This document shows positions 1 through 8,701 of a DNA stretch of 35,672 bases, piece by piece. The notes under the pieces are model-generated. The model made no database searches. It worked only from the letters and a program-made list of their open reading frames with translations, and was not told the DNA's origin. A program made the position numbers and the translations under genes. Within the stretch, counting starts at the first letter, position 1, and each line of letters opens with the position of its first letter. This DNA is from a virus: IMG/VR virus record IMGVR_UViG_3300017744_000051, positions 1 through 35,672 of that record; one strand, 5' to 3'.

Positions 1-408
1 CAAAGCATTATTATTATCAACTGAAGTTTGATTATGTCCAATTACAAATATTTGGTCTGTAGCACTATTATTAGAATCAATATTAATTCTTAATGAGTTT
101 GGAGTATTAAGAGCAAAGTTATGGCTTGTTCCAGTATTAATAACACCATTTGTTGTTAACGCACCTGTCATCGTTCCACCAGCTTTCGGTAAAGCTGCAT
201 TAGCTGTAGTATTCCCAGTTACTCCTGTTGCTATATCTGTATTGATTGAATTTGCTAACTTATCTGCGGTTACACTATCATCAGCAACATATAAAGTAGT
301 AATAGCATTTGTTGCTATTTCACGAGCTGTAATTGAGTTTTCAGCAATCTTTACGCCAGTTATTGCATTATCTGGTATATAGTCTGAATGTATTGTTGTT
401 CTTGTCAT
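1..408 (-). CDS. Tail fibre protein, N-terminal part (cut by left edge)
   Basis: This reading frame starts with ATG at 408, overlapping the TAA stop of the upstream 1662-residue fibre gene by one base (TAATG), and stays open to position 1, so its C-terminus lies outside the window. About 136 residues are visible. They begin MTRTTIHSDYIPDNAITG and continue with short repeats of the type NAITxxxIAxNSIT, the same roughly 10-residue fibre-shaft repeat seen in the preceding gene. A segment reading LPKAGGTMTGAL follows, a phrase I know from many phage fibre proteins. It is therefore probably another distal tail fibre or fibre-tip protein, translationally coupled to the gene before it. Its receptor-binding part cannot be seen. 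Confidence 0.8.
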   Translation of the reverse strand, partial: MTRTTIHSDYIPDNAITGVKIAENSITAREIATNAITTLYVADDSVTADKLANSINTDIATGVTGNTTANAALPKAGGTMTGALTTNGVINTGTSHNFALNTPNSLRINIDSNNSATDQIFVIGHNQTSVDNNNAL

Positions 409-3400
409 TATTTATTCTCCAGTTTAGCTTTTAGTTCATCTACTTGCCCAGAAAGTTCCTGTACTGCTTTTACTAATACTGCTGTTAAGTTGTCAGTAGT
501 CATTTTTAATTTTTCTTCTTCTTCGTCATCAATAATAACAGGATTTTTACCTTCAACCTCTAAAACTTCTTGCGCTAACAATCCATATTTAGTTCTGCCT
601 ACAGGATTTTTATCTTCCCTGTTGTCTGTAAATTTATAAGATACTGGCCTTAGTTCTTTTACTAAATCTAACCCTACAGGTATATTTTCTATTTCAGTTT
701 TGTCTCTAGCATCAGATACTACTGTCCAAGCAACTTGAATATAAGCATTTGTGGTATTTGAATAACCAACAACAACTCTGTTGCTTTGTGTGGTTAAAGT
801 AAAATGACTTTGTGCGTGTCCTGCCCTGTAACCTAAACAAGTATTATAACTTCCAGTTGTTGCACTTTTTGCAGATTCTAATCCTATACTTGTATTATAC
901 AAACCTGTAGTAAGTCCAACAGATGAATGATAACCGACAGCAGCATTTTGTTGTCCTGACGTACAATTACCTAATGCACCAACTCCCATTGCAGTATTAT
1001 AAGGTCCAGTACTGGTTGTCAAAGCATCTGCTCCAACAGCAGTACTATATGAAGATGTTGTATTTGCGTCTAAAGCACTTCTACCGACTGCTGTATTTTT
1101 AGTACCTGTAGTATTTAATACTAAAGCATTTACACCAACTGCTGTATTGTCATCTGCTGTCGTATTTTGGTTCAAAGCACCCGAACCTACAGCAACATTG
1201 TAATCGCCTGTTGAGTTTGTTGTTAATGTTACATTACCTAGACCTGTGTTTCCTGCTCCAGTTGTATTTGCTCTTAAAGCCTGATAACCAACAGCAGTAT
1301 TATAGTCTGCTGTACTATTATTAAGTAAAGCAGCCATACCAATTGCAACATTTTTTTCACCAGTTGTATTGTTAGCAAAAGTAGATAGGCTTGTAGAATC
1401 ATTACCACCGATAGCAACATTATATTGACCAGTTGTATTACTGCTTAATACATTGTAGCCAAGTGCTGTATTATTAACTCCAGTTGTATTTGCTCCTAAA
1501 GCATTAAAACCCATAGCAGTATTATTACTTGCAGTCGTATTAGCATCTAATGCTCCACTTCCATAACCACAATTATAACTTCCAGTAGTATTTGCACCTA
1601 ATGCACCAACTCCACTTGCAGTATTTTCTGTACCTGTAGTATTTAACCTTAAAGCGTAAAAACCCACCCCAGTATTATAAGCACCTGTAGTATTTGTTGT
1701 TAATGCGTCAAATCCTATTGCTGTTCCATAATTAGCTGTAGTATTAGCATCTAAAGCATTTGCTCCAACTGCAACATTTGCAGTACCTGTAGTGTTTTCT
1801 AATAAACAATTATTGCCAACTGCTGTATTTTCTGAAGCTGTCGTGTTGGCATCTAATGCTCTTTTTCCAATAGCTACATTATTTGAACCTGTTGTATTTG
1901 CTCGTAAAGCATTCCAACCCACAGCAACAAGTTGTGCTCCTGTTGTATTTGTTGATGCCGTATTATAACCTACCGCTGTGTTGTTATTTGCTGTGGTGTT
2001 TGATATTAAAGATGAATTACCTACTGCGATGTTTTGAGCACCTGTAGTGTTTGCTCCTAAAGAATCAACACCAATTGCTGTGTTGTAAGAAGCCGTTGTA
2101 TTAACATCAAGAGCATTTTTACCTATGGCTATATTATAAGTACCAGTAGTAATACCATTTAAAGCAGTATCACCAATTGCTGTATTATAAGTACCTGTTG
2201 TAATTGCCTGCATAGCGTAAGGACCAATAGCAATATTACTACGCCCAGTAGTAGTATTACCTCCTCTATGTGCATATGTACCTATTGCAATAGTATTACC
2301 TGCACTTGCATTTTTATATTGCATGGCTCCCATGCCTATACCGATGTCACCACTTGTAGTTCCTACATTACTATACATTGAATATGAACCAATTGCTATA
2401 GCTTCATTATGTACAGCATTTAATCCAGCATATAATCCGACAAAAGTATTTTCATAACCAGAAACAACAGATTTACCTGCCTGATAACCAACTGCAACAT
2501 TATTACTTTGTGTGGTCAAGGATTTTAAAGCCTCATAACCAACTGCAACATTATTATCTCCAGTTGTTAAACTTTCAAAAACATTTACGCCTAATCCAAC
2601 ATTTTTATTTGCATTATTAATTGTACCAGTGCTACTATCTCCAATCATTATAGAGTCTGTACCAAAGGTCTTGAATGTTGGACCTCCAGCTGGTGCATCT
2701 TCCCAAGCAATACCACTACCTGTTGATGTTAATAATTGACCGTCTGTTCCTTGTGCACCACTTACTTTAAAATTACCAGTATCAACTATTCCTGTAGTAG
2801 TAAAGTTTGCTGCATCTGGTATGACTCTTGCAAGTTCTGCTGTTGTAAGTGTGTTTTGTGCTATTTCTGAAGCTGCAATACTATTTCTAGCAATCTTTGC
2901 GCTATTGATTGCGTTGTCTGCTATATCGCCTGTTGTAATTGTTCCATCTACTATCTTTGCGGTAGTAACAGAACTATCTGCTAACTGGTCTGTTGTAATT
3001 TGAGCGTCATCAATATGCTTAGTAAGAATACTATTTTGTGCTATTTTTGTTGATGTTACTGCGTTTGTTGCTATAGCTGCAGTATTAACTGCGTTAGCTC
3101 CTACATCTGTTGTAGTTGTAACTTGACTTATAACAACTTCTATGTTGTTTGTTCCAGCTGGAGGTGCTGCATCTAATACAAGTGTAGACCCACTTACTGA
3201 GTATGTTGATTTAGGTTGGTATACACCACCTATAAATACATTTGTATTTTGTTCGTCTCCTGGACTAATTGTTAATGCACAGTTGTAAGGTGACCCTGCA
3301 CTAATTAGAGTATCTCCACTAAAGGTTTTTACTACTTGAGTTTTACCTGTAACTACACCACCAACTACATAAACTATAAGTTTTGTACTTGCTGAAGGTG

Positions 3401-5396
3401 CTGTACCAAATACTATATCTGAGCCACTTAGTGTGAAAGAATCTTGATTTTGATATACACCATCTATAAATGCTATTACATCTCCTTCGCCCGTTGGAGT
3501 TTGTCCTAGTGTAAAACTTGTTGTAGACCCGTTTGGACTAAATGAGTTATGTCCAAATGCTCCACCAGTTGTAATACTTTCTAGTACCATAAATTCTATT
3601 GTTGAGCCATTTGGAGGTGCTGCACTAAATGTTACTGTGGTGCCACTTGTACTATAACTTCCTTTCTGCTGATATACACCATCAATAAAAATCCATGTTA
3701 AATTTTCATTGGTTATCGTTATAGAAGTATTGAAAGCTACAGTTGAACCATTTCCACTCGCAGAATGCTGAGATATGGTCTGATTAAGACCGACCCCTCC
3801 GCCTCCTCCAGAACCACTAATAGTGACGTTCGAGGCAGATGTAACTCTACCGTCTGCATCAACAACTATCTGAGGAGATGCAGTTGCAGAACCATAAGTA
3901 CCTGCTGAAACTCCACTTGATGCTAGTTCACTTGAGCCTACTGCTCCAGTTGCTATCTTTGCTGCTGTGATTGCATTATCAGAAACTGAGCCTCCTCCTG
4001 TGCCGTTTGAAGCTGCAGTAATACGACCGTCCGCATCTACTGTTAAATCTGTGTTTGTATAAGACCCTGCACTTACTGATGTTGCAGCTAGTTCACTTGC
4101 TCCTACTGCACCTGTTGCTATGTGTGTAGCGGTTACAGCATTTGCTGATAGTCCTGTTGCAGTTGAGGTAAAAGTAATTGTATCAGTGCCTGCTGCAGTT
4201 GTTATAGACATTCCTGAGCCAGCAGCAAGAGTAAGAGTATCAGTATCTGAGTCTGCTACAACATCACTTTGTCCTGAAACTGATATTGTTTTGAAAACAT
4301 CTTCAGTACTGCCACTACCACTAGATACAGTACCAAAAGATAAAGTACCTGAGCCGTCTGTTTTTAATACTTGTCCACTACTACCATCAGTCACTGCTAG
4401 TTGGTCGATTGTAATTTGGTTATCGTCTATATGTCTAGTAAGAATACTATTTGATGCAATCTTAGTTCCGTCTATTGCATTGTCTGCTACATTGCCTGTT
4501 GCAATCGTATTTGCTGCTATCTTTGCTGAAGTTACTTGGGCGTTTGCTATATGTGCTGTATCTATTGAGCCATCTACATACTGGTCAGAATCAACTGAGT
4601 TTGCTGCCATTTTTGCAACTGTTACATTTGAATCTGCTATTTTTGCAGTTGTTACTTGACTAGCTCCAATATGACTAGTATCAATACTACCGTCAACGAG
4701 CTCGCTAGAGTCTACTGAGTTTGCTCCCATCTGTGTAACTGTTATACTCCCATCTGGTATTTGTACTGCTGTTACTGAGTTTTGTGCTATTTCTGATGAG
4801 CCTACTGCATTTGCCGCTATCTGAGTAGATGTTACTGCGTTTGCTGCTATTGCATCACTTGTTACGTATGCTGCAGAACCCATTAATCCATGAGCAGAAC
4901 ATTGGTAAAAAAGTATTTGGGGAGTTGTAGCGGAAACTACAATTTGAGTATAAGCACCTGAAGAACCTGGAGTTCCATTTGTAGTAACTCCTGTAGTATA
5001 TGCTGTTGTCTTTGCTGCTTCTAAATAGAATCTAAAAGGGTGTCCTGAGTTTGTGGAGTCTGCTTGGTCAAACTTATAAGTATTACCAGGAATCAATAAT
5101 AAGTAAGGAGATTCTAAACCTCCTATACTATAACCACTTGAACTTCCGTTTCCATGTTGAGGGTGAGCAGTAGTCTTTGTAATTACTTTTACTTCATAAG
5201 TTTGAGTTTCATGAGTAAATACACCTTGTGGCCCATACGCAAGTATACCGTCAGCTGAGTCGCTACCGTCTACGTGTTTACGAACGAAAACTTTTCCGTC
5301 TTTTGTGTTAATTGCAATTTCACCCAGCTCTAAATTACTAGTCGTAGGTTGATTGCCCGAGGTATTTGACCTCTTAAGTTGAATGGTCTGTGCCAT
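408..5396 (-). CDS. Giant tail fibre with cupredoxin-like, YadA-like repeat and S74 chaperone domains
   Basis: The 1662-residue product is a long trimeric host-binding fibre. Order of parts: an N-terminal attachment domain (1-56, IQLKRSNTSGN then LELGEIAINTKDGKVFVRK) like the Mtd-type N-domain of other fibres; a cupredoxin-like domain (about 66-178); roughly 10-residue shaft repeats such as IAANAVTSTQ (about 181-335, and again about 763-860); three beta modules carrying FIDGVYQ (about 551-757); about 35 units of 17 residues of the form NTAVGxxALxANTTGxx (932-1538); and a Peptidase_S74 intramolecular chaperone (1561-1662). Ser1561 and Lys1566 in SDARDK match the Ser/Lys dyad that releases the chaperone after folding in phage endosialidases, so cleavage before Ser1561 is expected. 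A coiled coil ends the chain (ELSGQVDELKAKLENK). The start has AAGGAG 8 bases upstream. Confidence 0.93.
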   Translation of the reverse strand: MAQTIQLKRSNTSGNQPTTSNLELGEIAINTKDGKVFVRKHVDGSDSADGILAYGPQGVFTHETQTYEVKVITKTTAHPQHGNGSSSGYSIGGLESPYLLLIPGNTYKFDQADSTNSGHPFRFYLEAAKTTAYTTGVTTNGTPGSSGAYTQIVVSATTPQILFYQCSAHGLMGSAAYVTSDAIAANAVTSTQIAANAVGSSEIAQNSVTAVQIPDGSITVTQMGANSVDSSELVDGSIDTSHIGASQVTTAKIADSNVTVAKMAANSVDSDQYVDGSIDTAHIANAQVTSAKIAANTIATGNVADNAIDGTKIASNSILTRHIDDNQITIDQLAVTDGSSGQVLKTDGSGTLSFGTVSSGSGSTEDVFKTISVSGQSDVVADSDTDTLTLAAGSGMSITTAAGTDTITFTSTATGLSANAVTATHIATGAVGASELAATSVSAGSYTNTDLTVDADGRITAASNGTGGGSVSDNAITAAKIATGAVGSSELASSGVSAGTYGSATASPQIVVDADGRVTSASNVTISGSGGGGGVGLNQTISQHSASGNGSTVAFNTSITITNENLTWIFIDGVYQQKGSYSTSGTTVTFSAAPPNGSTIEFMVLESITTGGAFGHNSFSPNGSTTSFTLGQTPTGEGDVIAFIDGVYQNQDSFTLSGSDIVFGTAPSASTKLIVYVVGGVVTGKTQVVKTFSGDTLISAGSPYNCALTISPGDEQNTNVFIGGVYQPKSTYSVSGSTLVLDAAPPAGTNNIEVVISQVTTTTDVGANAVNTAAIATNAVTSTKIAQNSILTKHIDDAQITTDQLADSSVTTAKIVDGTITTGDIADNAINSAKIARNSIAASEIAQNTLTTAELARVIPDAANFTTTGIVDTGNFKVSGAQGTDGQLLTSTGSGIAWEDAPAGGPTFKTFGTDSIMIGDSSTGTINNANKNVGLGVNVFESLTTGDNNVAVGYEALKSLTTQSNNVAVGYQAGKSVVSGYENTFVGLYAGLNAVHNEAIAIGSYSMYSNVGTTSGDIGIGMGAMQYKNASAGNTIAIGTYAHRGGNTTTGRSNIAIGPYAMQAITTGTYNTAIGDTALNGITTGTYNIAIGKNALDVNTTASYNTAIGVDSLGANTTGAQNIAVGNSSLISNTTANNNTAVGYNTASTNTTGAQLVAVGWNALRANTTGSNNVAIGKRALDANTTASENTAVGNNCLLENTTGTANVAVGANALDANTTANYGTAIGFDALTTNTTGAYNTGVGFYALRLNTTGTENTASGVGALGANTTGSYNCGYGSGALDANTTASNNTAMGFNALGANTTGVNNTALGYNVLSSNTTGQYNVAIGGNDSTSLSTFANNTTGEKNVAIGMAALLNNSTADYNTAVGYQALRANTTGAGNTGLGNVTLTTNSTGDYNVAVGSGALNQNTTADDNTAVGVNALVLNTTGTKNTAVGRSALDANTTSSYSTAVGADALTTSTGPYNTAMGVGALGNCTSGQQNAAVGYHSSVGLTTGLYNTSIGLESAKSATTGSYNTCLGYRAGHAQSHFTLTTQSNRVVVGYSNTTNAYIQVAWTVVSDARDKTEIENIPVGLDLVKELRPVSYKFTDNREDKNPVGRTKYGLLAQEVLEVEGKNPVIIDDEEEEKLKMTTDNLTAVLVKAVQELSGQVDELKAKLENK
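411..716 (-). other. Peptidase_S74 autocleaving chaperone domain
   Basis: These bases encode residues 1561-1662 of the giant fibre. The segment starts at SDARDKTEIENI and contains LRPVSYKF, YGLLAQEV and a final coiled coil, the usual S74 (intramolecular chaperone autoprocessing) layout. The family helps fibre trimers fold and then cuts itself off in front of the Ser of SD. Ser1561 and Lys1566 are five residues apart, as in the characterised endosialidase dyad. The mature fibre would thus end with the valines preceding Ser1561. Confidence 0.88.
783..2603 (-). repeat. About 35 tandem 51-bp units encoding YadA-head-like 17-residue repeats
   Basis: The segment encodes residues 932-1538 of the giant fibre. 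About 35 units follow one another, nearly all exactly 17 residues (51 bases), with consensus NTAVGxxALxANTTGxx. Outliers carry insertions (unit 7 has 20 residues, unit 24 has 23, unit 35 has 21). The NxAxGxxA core resembles the left-handed beta-roll of YadA/Hep_Hag trimeric adhesin heads, so a long trimeric beta-roll shaft or head is likely. The repeats are diverged at the DNA level, so this is an old expansion rather than a fresh satellite. Confidence 0.88.
3125..3745 (-). repeat. Three protein-level FIDGVYQ modules in the giant fibre
   Basis: Three consecutive modules of about 65-75 residues share the pattern FIDGVYQ, then SYSxSG, then FxxAPPxG, then a hydrophobic strand. They are seen as WIFIDGVYQQKGSYS, IAFIDGVYQNQDSFT and VFIGGVYQPKSTYS. 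They are probably beta-sandwich modules in the fibre. The third has FIGG in place of FIDG. Confidence 0.75.
4863..5201 (-). other. Cupredoxin-like domain within the giant fibre
   Basis: Residues 66-178 of the 1662-residue fibre read as a small beta-barrel. PGNTYKF is followed by GHPFRFYLE (His119) and, near the end, YQCSAHGLMGSA (Cys166, His169, Met172). Spaced His, then Cys-x2-His-x2-Met, is the ligand order of type 1 blue copper proteins such as plastocyanin, where the final loop is Cys-x2-His-x4-Met. Here the Cys-to-Met loop is shorter. Copper binding is an inference; the fold could be retained for structure only. Confidence 0.55.
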
Positions 5397-5429
5397 ATAT
5401 ATGACTCCTTATCTTGTCCTATTTAGGAA

Positions 5430-7580
5430 TTAAAATGTACCGCCGTCTAATGTGTTGGTGTACTCTAAATCTGTTCCTGATGAGTTTAATCTTAATAATT
5501 GATGTGCGCCACCTGAGGAAGCTGCTAATCTTTTATAACCAGCATCGCCTGCTTTACCTATCAGAAGGTCTCCCAAAGCCGTAGTTGTTATGCCTTTAAT
5601 TCTTATTGAATCAGAATTGTCTTCTATTGTTATATCATCAAGAGTTACATTTAATGTATTTCCTGATTTAGACATACCAGTTCCAGCAGTTATTTGACCT
5701 GCACCTGAGAACTGTGTGAATGTTAATGAAGTAGTATTTAAACTAATAGTATCATTTGTAGTAAGTACGAAACCTTGGTCACCGTTAACTGTACCTTCTT
5801 CAACAAATACAAACATACCTGAAGTAACATCTGCACTTGCATTTGCGTCTATTGACCTAGAAGCTGCACCACTTGATGCTACTACATAGATACCATTTTC
5901 AGAAGCTGTTGACTGATTCTTTAAAAGAACTCTATCGCCAGTTGCTAAAGTAACGCCGTCTATTGCATCATTATTTTCTAGTGCACTATTGATTACGACG
6001 TTAGCTGTAGAAGCTACTCTTACTGAATCTTTAATATCTAGAGACTGTTTAACAGCGTCTACATATTCTTTTGAAACTAATGAATCTGTTGTAAATCCAG
6101 CTCTATCTTTGTAACCGCTTGGTACTTTAACTGTTCCTGTTCCATTTGGAGAAAGTATTAAATCTCCATTTGAATTAGTTGTTGAAACAGTATTTGCGTT
6201 AACATTTACATTGTCAACATCGAGGTCACCAGTGATGTCCATAGCCGCTGTAAGCGCTAATGTAGTACCATCAAAAGTAAAGTTAGCATCATCTTCAATT
6301 TCTCCTGAAGTACCAGCTATAACAACTCTGTTGTTTGTTAAGTCAGAAACTTTTAAAGTAGAAGCGGTTGTTGAACCAACACCTAAACTTCCACTAATAT
6401 CGGCATTACCATTTATATCGATAGTAGTCGCTGTAATATCAACTTCTGTGTCTGCTGCGATTGCTAATGTGCCATCACTTGGTGACGAAACGCTTAGTGC
6501 TGAATCTCTAAATCTAAGAGCCATTGAGCTGTTAAGCATAAGAGCTGTATCAGCAACGTGTGTTAATGTTACATCATTATCTGCACCAAATCCTAAGACT
6601 GCTGAATCGCTGTCTAGTTTTAAATCATTGCTGATGTTGACTGAAGTAGAAGCATTAATGTCTACTATAGGAGATGTTATTTCTACTTCTCCATCTGCAT
6701 CAATATCTAATTGACCGTCTGCACTTGATTTAACACCTATTGCACTATCTCTGAATTGTAGTGCCATTGCTGAGTTTAGTCTTAAACCTGTATCAGCAAC
6801 GTGTGTTAATGTTACATCACCGTCTGCTCCGACTGCTATAACTTGACCATCAGTATTGAATTCTACTGTAGGTGCTGTTATTTCTAATTGAGTATCTGCA
6901 ACTATGTCTAGTTGTCCATCTGCTGTTGAGCCTATAGATAATGCACTATCTCTAAATTGTAGTACATTAGTAGAGTTAAGTAATAAACCTGTGTCGGCAA
7001 CATGAGTTAGGTTTACTTCACTGTCTGCTCCAAAGTTAAGAACTGCAGCATCAGATAGTAGTGATACGTCGTCAGCAAAAGTAGTATCTTGACCGATTAC
7101 TACCTTTTCACTTGAATTTGTTGTAACTAATTTTATGTAAGAATTTGAGCCTTCTGTAAAGTCTACTGAAGCTGCTTCATTATCTTTTATTGAAAATGCA
7201 TTTGTCTGTGCACTTACGTCTACTGTTCCACTGTGATTTACAGTTAAACCAGCATTTGTAGTTATAGTAAGAGCCCCTGTTGAGGTCATAGTATTACCAT
7301 TAAGTTGTAAGTTGTCAACTAATAAGTTATCTAATTTGCTATTACTGTCTACAATAAGTGCAGAACTTGCTGTTAATGTTCCAGGAGCATGGTCAGCTAG
7401 GTCGGCAAAGTATTTACCACCTATTACCAATACTGAACTATCAGCAGGATTACCTACATATAGTCTAGAACCGCCATTACTATTAGTACCCGCTCCACCA
7501 GTATACGCTAATTCACCTGCGTTTAGACTGCCGGGAGCACTGGTACCAGTACTTCTTTTAATTTTAATTGTTGTTGCCAT
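5430..7580 (-). CDS. Tail fibre protein with triplicated beta modules
   Basis: The 716-residue product begins ATTIKIKRSTGTSAPGSL and GELAYTGG, the same attachment-type N-domain as the next fibre gene. Residues 183-391 hold three copies of a module of about 65-80 residues marked by LTHVADTGLxLNS, LQFRDSAL and DGQLDIxADxxxEIT. A later part (about 510-600) includes KEYVDAVKQSLDIKDSVRVAS and LLKNQSTASENGIYVV, phrases common in marine phage fibres. The C-terminus ends NTLDGGTF, matching the ends of the two genes upstream. It probably acts as a structural fibre, either proximal or assembled beside the giant fibre. The ribosome-binding site is weak (AGAG region). Confidence 0.88.
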   Translation of the reverse strand: MATTIKIKRSTGTSAPGSLNAGELAYTGGAGTNSNGGSRLYVGNPADSSVLVIGGKYFADLADHAPGTLTASSALIVDSNSKLDNLLVDNLQLNGNTMTSTGALTITTNAGLTVNHSGTVDVSAQTNAFSIKDNEAASVDFTEGSNSYIKLVTTNSSEKVVIGQDTTFADDVSLLSDAAVLNFGADSEVNLTHVADTGLLLNSTNVLQFRDSALSIGSTADGQLDIVADTQLEITAPTVEFNTDGQVIAVGADGDVTLTHVADTGLRLNSAMALQFRDSAIGVKSSADGQLDIDADGEVEITSPIVDINASTSVNISNDLKLDSDSAVLGFGADNDVTLTHVADTALMLNSSMALRFRDSALSVSSPSDGTLAIAADTEVDITATTIDINGNADISGSLGVGSTTASTLKVSDLTNNRVVIAGTSGEIEDDANFTFDGTTLALTAAMDITGDLDVDNVNVNANTVSTTNSNGDLILSPNGTGTVKVPSGYKDRAGFTTDSLVSKEYVDAVKQSLDIKDSVRVASTANVVINSALENNDAIDGVTLATGDRVLLKNQSTASENGIYVVASSGAASRSIDANASADVTSGMFVFVEEGTVNGDQGFVLTTNDTISLNTTSLTFTQFSGAGQITAGTGMSKSGNTLNVTLDDITIEDNSDSIRIKGITTTALGDLLIGKAGDAGYKRLAASSGGAHQLLRLNSSGTDLEYTNTLDGGTF
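6408..7034 (-). repeat. Triplicated fibre module LTHVADTGL...FRDSA...DG.L.I.AD
   Basis: Three tandem copies encode residues of about 183-245, 250-310 and 331-391 of the 716-residue fibre. Short DNA stretches remain nearly identical between copies, for example around 6549-6575 and 6790-6816 (tatcagcaacgtgtgttaat). The duplication is therefore either recent or kept similar by recombination. Confidence 0.8.
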
Positions 7581-7599
7581 ATTTTTTCTCTAAATGGAG

Positions 7600-7941
7600 T
7601 TAGAAACTCCCCGCATCTACTGTGTCCATGTTGTCTGTCGCTTGTGCTAATGGTACAAACTGGAATACATTGTTAGATGTTTCTCTATAAACCTTTAATT
7701 GGTTGTCGTTTAAGTCATAGAAGAAGTCGCCTTCTGCTAAATTTGTTGTACTTGGATTTGGTACGTCATTACTTCTAAAGTACTGGTCTGCTAATTGTTC
7801 TAGTGCGTCTTGTACATTAGTTCCTGTGATTGTGTTATGGGGCGTAAATCCTAATCCAGACGCTATGAAAGAAGCGGTTGGATTAACTGCACTAACACTT
7901 ACTTGAGTTATGTCTTCTACTACTGTAATTGTTGTTGCCAT
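7600..7941 (-). CDS. Small fibre-base protein, paralogue of its upstream neighbour
   Basis: This 113-residue protein has no function I can name. It shares with the upstream 133-residue protein the segment HNTxTxxNVQxAxExLxxQ (here HNTITGTNVQDALEQLADQ), the segment GDFFYDLNDNQLKVY, and an end of the form NMDTVDAGSF. GDxxYxxxxNQLKVY-type motifs occur in many phage fibre-associated proteins. Its ATG follows the neighbour's TAA with no gap (TAAATG), so translation is coupled. Position between the third promoter and the big fibres suggests a fibre adaptor or tip component. Confidence 0.75.
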   Translation of the reverse strand: MATTITVVEDITQVSVSAVNPTASFIASGLGFTPHNTITGTNVQDALEQLADQYFRSNDVPNPSTTNLAEGDFFYDLNDNQLKVYRETSNNVFQFVPLAQATDNMDTVDAGSF

Positions 7942-8343
7942 TTAAAATGTGCTCCCGTCTAATGTGTCCATGTCACCCTCTGCTTGAAGTACAGGTTGCC
8001 AACTTCCACTTCTATAAACTTTTAATTGATTTGTATTTGTATTGTAAAATAAGTCTCCGCTATCTAAAAACGGTTGGTTTTCTGTTGTAGGGTCTGTTGG
8101 CCCTCTACCAAATTGTGAATCTAATAATTCAATGGCTGTTTGAACATTAGATTCTGTCATAGTATTATGAACATCACATGATACACCTGCTGCTATTGCT
8201 GAAACGTAATATTGTTCTACTGCTAGTGTTGTATCTATATTCTCTGTATTTACAGTTATTTGACTATTTTCTACTACCTCTGTAACTTTATTTTTAGTAA
8301 CGCGAGCAACTACAGTTGTTGTAGATGTTCTTCCTAAACTCAT
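7942..8343 (-). CDS. Small fibre-base protein, paralogue of its downstream neighbour
   Basis: The 133-residue product is paralogous to the 113-residue product downstream. Shared parts are HNTMTESNVQTAIELLDSQ, GDLFYNTNTNQLKVY and the terminal MDTLDGSTF. The last six residues also match the end of the 716-residue fibre (LDGGTF), so three consecutive genes carry the same C-terminal tag. Its ATG overlaps the previous stop in an ATGA. No enzyme motif is visible. A structural role at the fibre attachment site is the likeliest reading. Confidence 0.75.
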   Translation of the reverse strand: MSLGRTSTTTVVARVTKNKVTEVVENSQITVNTENIDTTLAVEQYYVSAIAAGVSCDVHNTMTESNVQTAIELLDSQFGRGPTDPTTENQPFLDSGDLFYNTNTNQLKVYRSGSWQPVLQAEGDMDTLDGSTF

Positions 8344-8672
8344 CTTGTTACTTCAGGAGATACTGTTACTAAACCTTCTATGAGTCTTTGTACTGTTGAG
8401 CCTGTAAATACTTCTATATCATAAAAGTATTGTCCCACTGCCATATTTGTTGTTGTTGCAAATGGTAGACTAATTGTACATATTCCGGCTGCTGCATTCG
8501 TAATCGCTGTTGTGAAACTAGCTGTTACTGTAGATGAATCTTTTGTAGAACGCACTTGTCCACGCACACTAAAACCTGTTAGGTTTTTTGCACTTCCGCT
8601 TTCTTGAACAGTTAGCTGTAACGAAAAATCACTGCCCTGGTCGACTTTTATATCATATTTTCCTGCACTCAT
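8340..8672 (-). CDS. Baseplate/fibre-base beta-sandwich protein
   Basis: The 110-residue product begins MSAGKYDIKVDQGSDFSLQL, with alternating beta strands (FSVRGQVRST, ICTISLPF, GQYFYDIEV, LIEGLVTVSPEV). The pattern fits an Ig-like beta sandwich of the kind found at the base of phage receptor-binding proteins (BppU-like N-domain), but this is fold-level guesswork. It is the first gene after the third consensus promoter, so it opens the fibre transcription unit. A GGAGG lies 15 bases before the ATG, rather far for a ribosome-binding site. Confidence 0.72.
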   Translation of the reverse strand: MSAGKYDIKVDQGSDFSLQLTVQESGSAKNLTGFSVRGQVRSTKDSSTVTASFTTAITNAAAGICTISLPFATTTNMAVGQYFYDIEVFTGSTVQRLIEGLVTVSPEVTR

Positions 8673-8701
8673 AGTTTGTTTTTTAAACCTCCGATGCTCT
8701 A

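Noticed and set aside
783-2603. CRISPR-like array because of regular 51-base spacing
   Set aside because: The period encodes a 17-residue protein repeat in frame, units are diverged and there is no repeat/spacer alternation.
4120-4659. Plus-strand 179-residue frame and many similar plus-strand frames
   Set aside because: They lie opposite real minus-strand genes, are made of low-complexity V/S/A/I runs mirroring the repeats, and lack ribosome-binding sites or family motifs.
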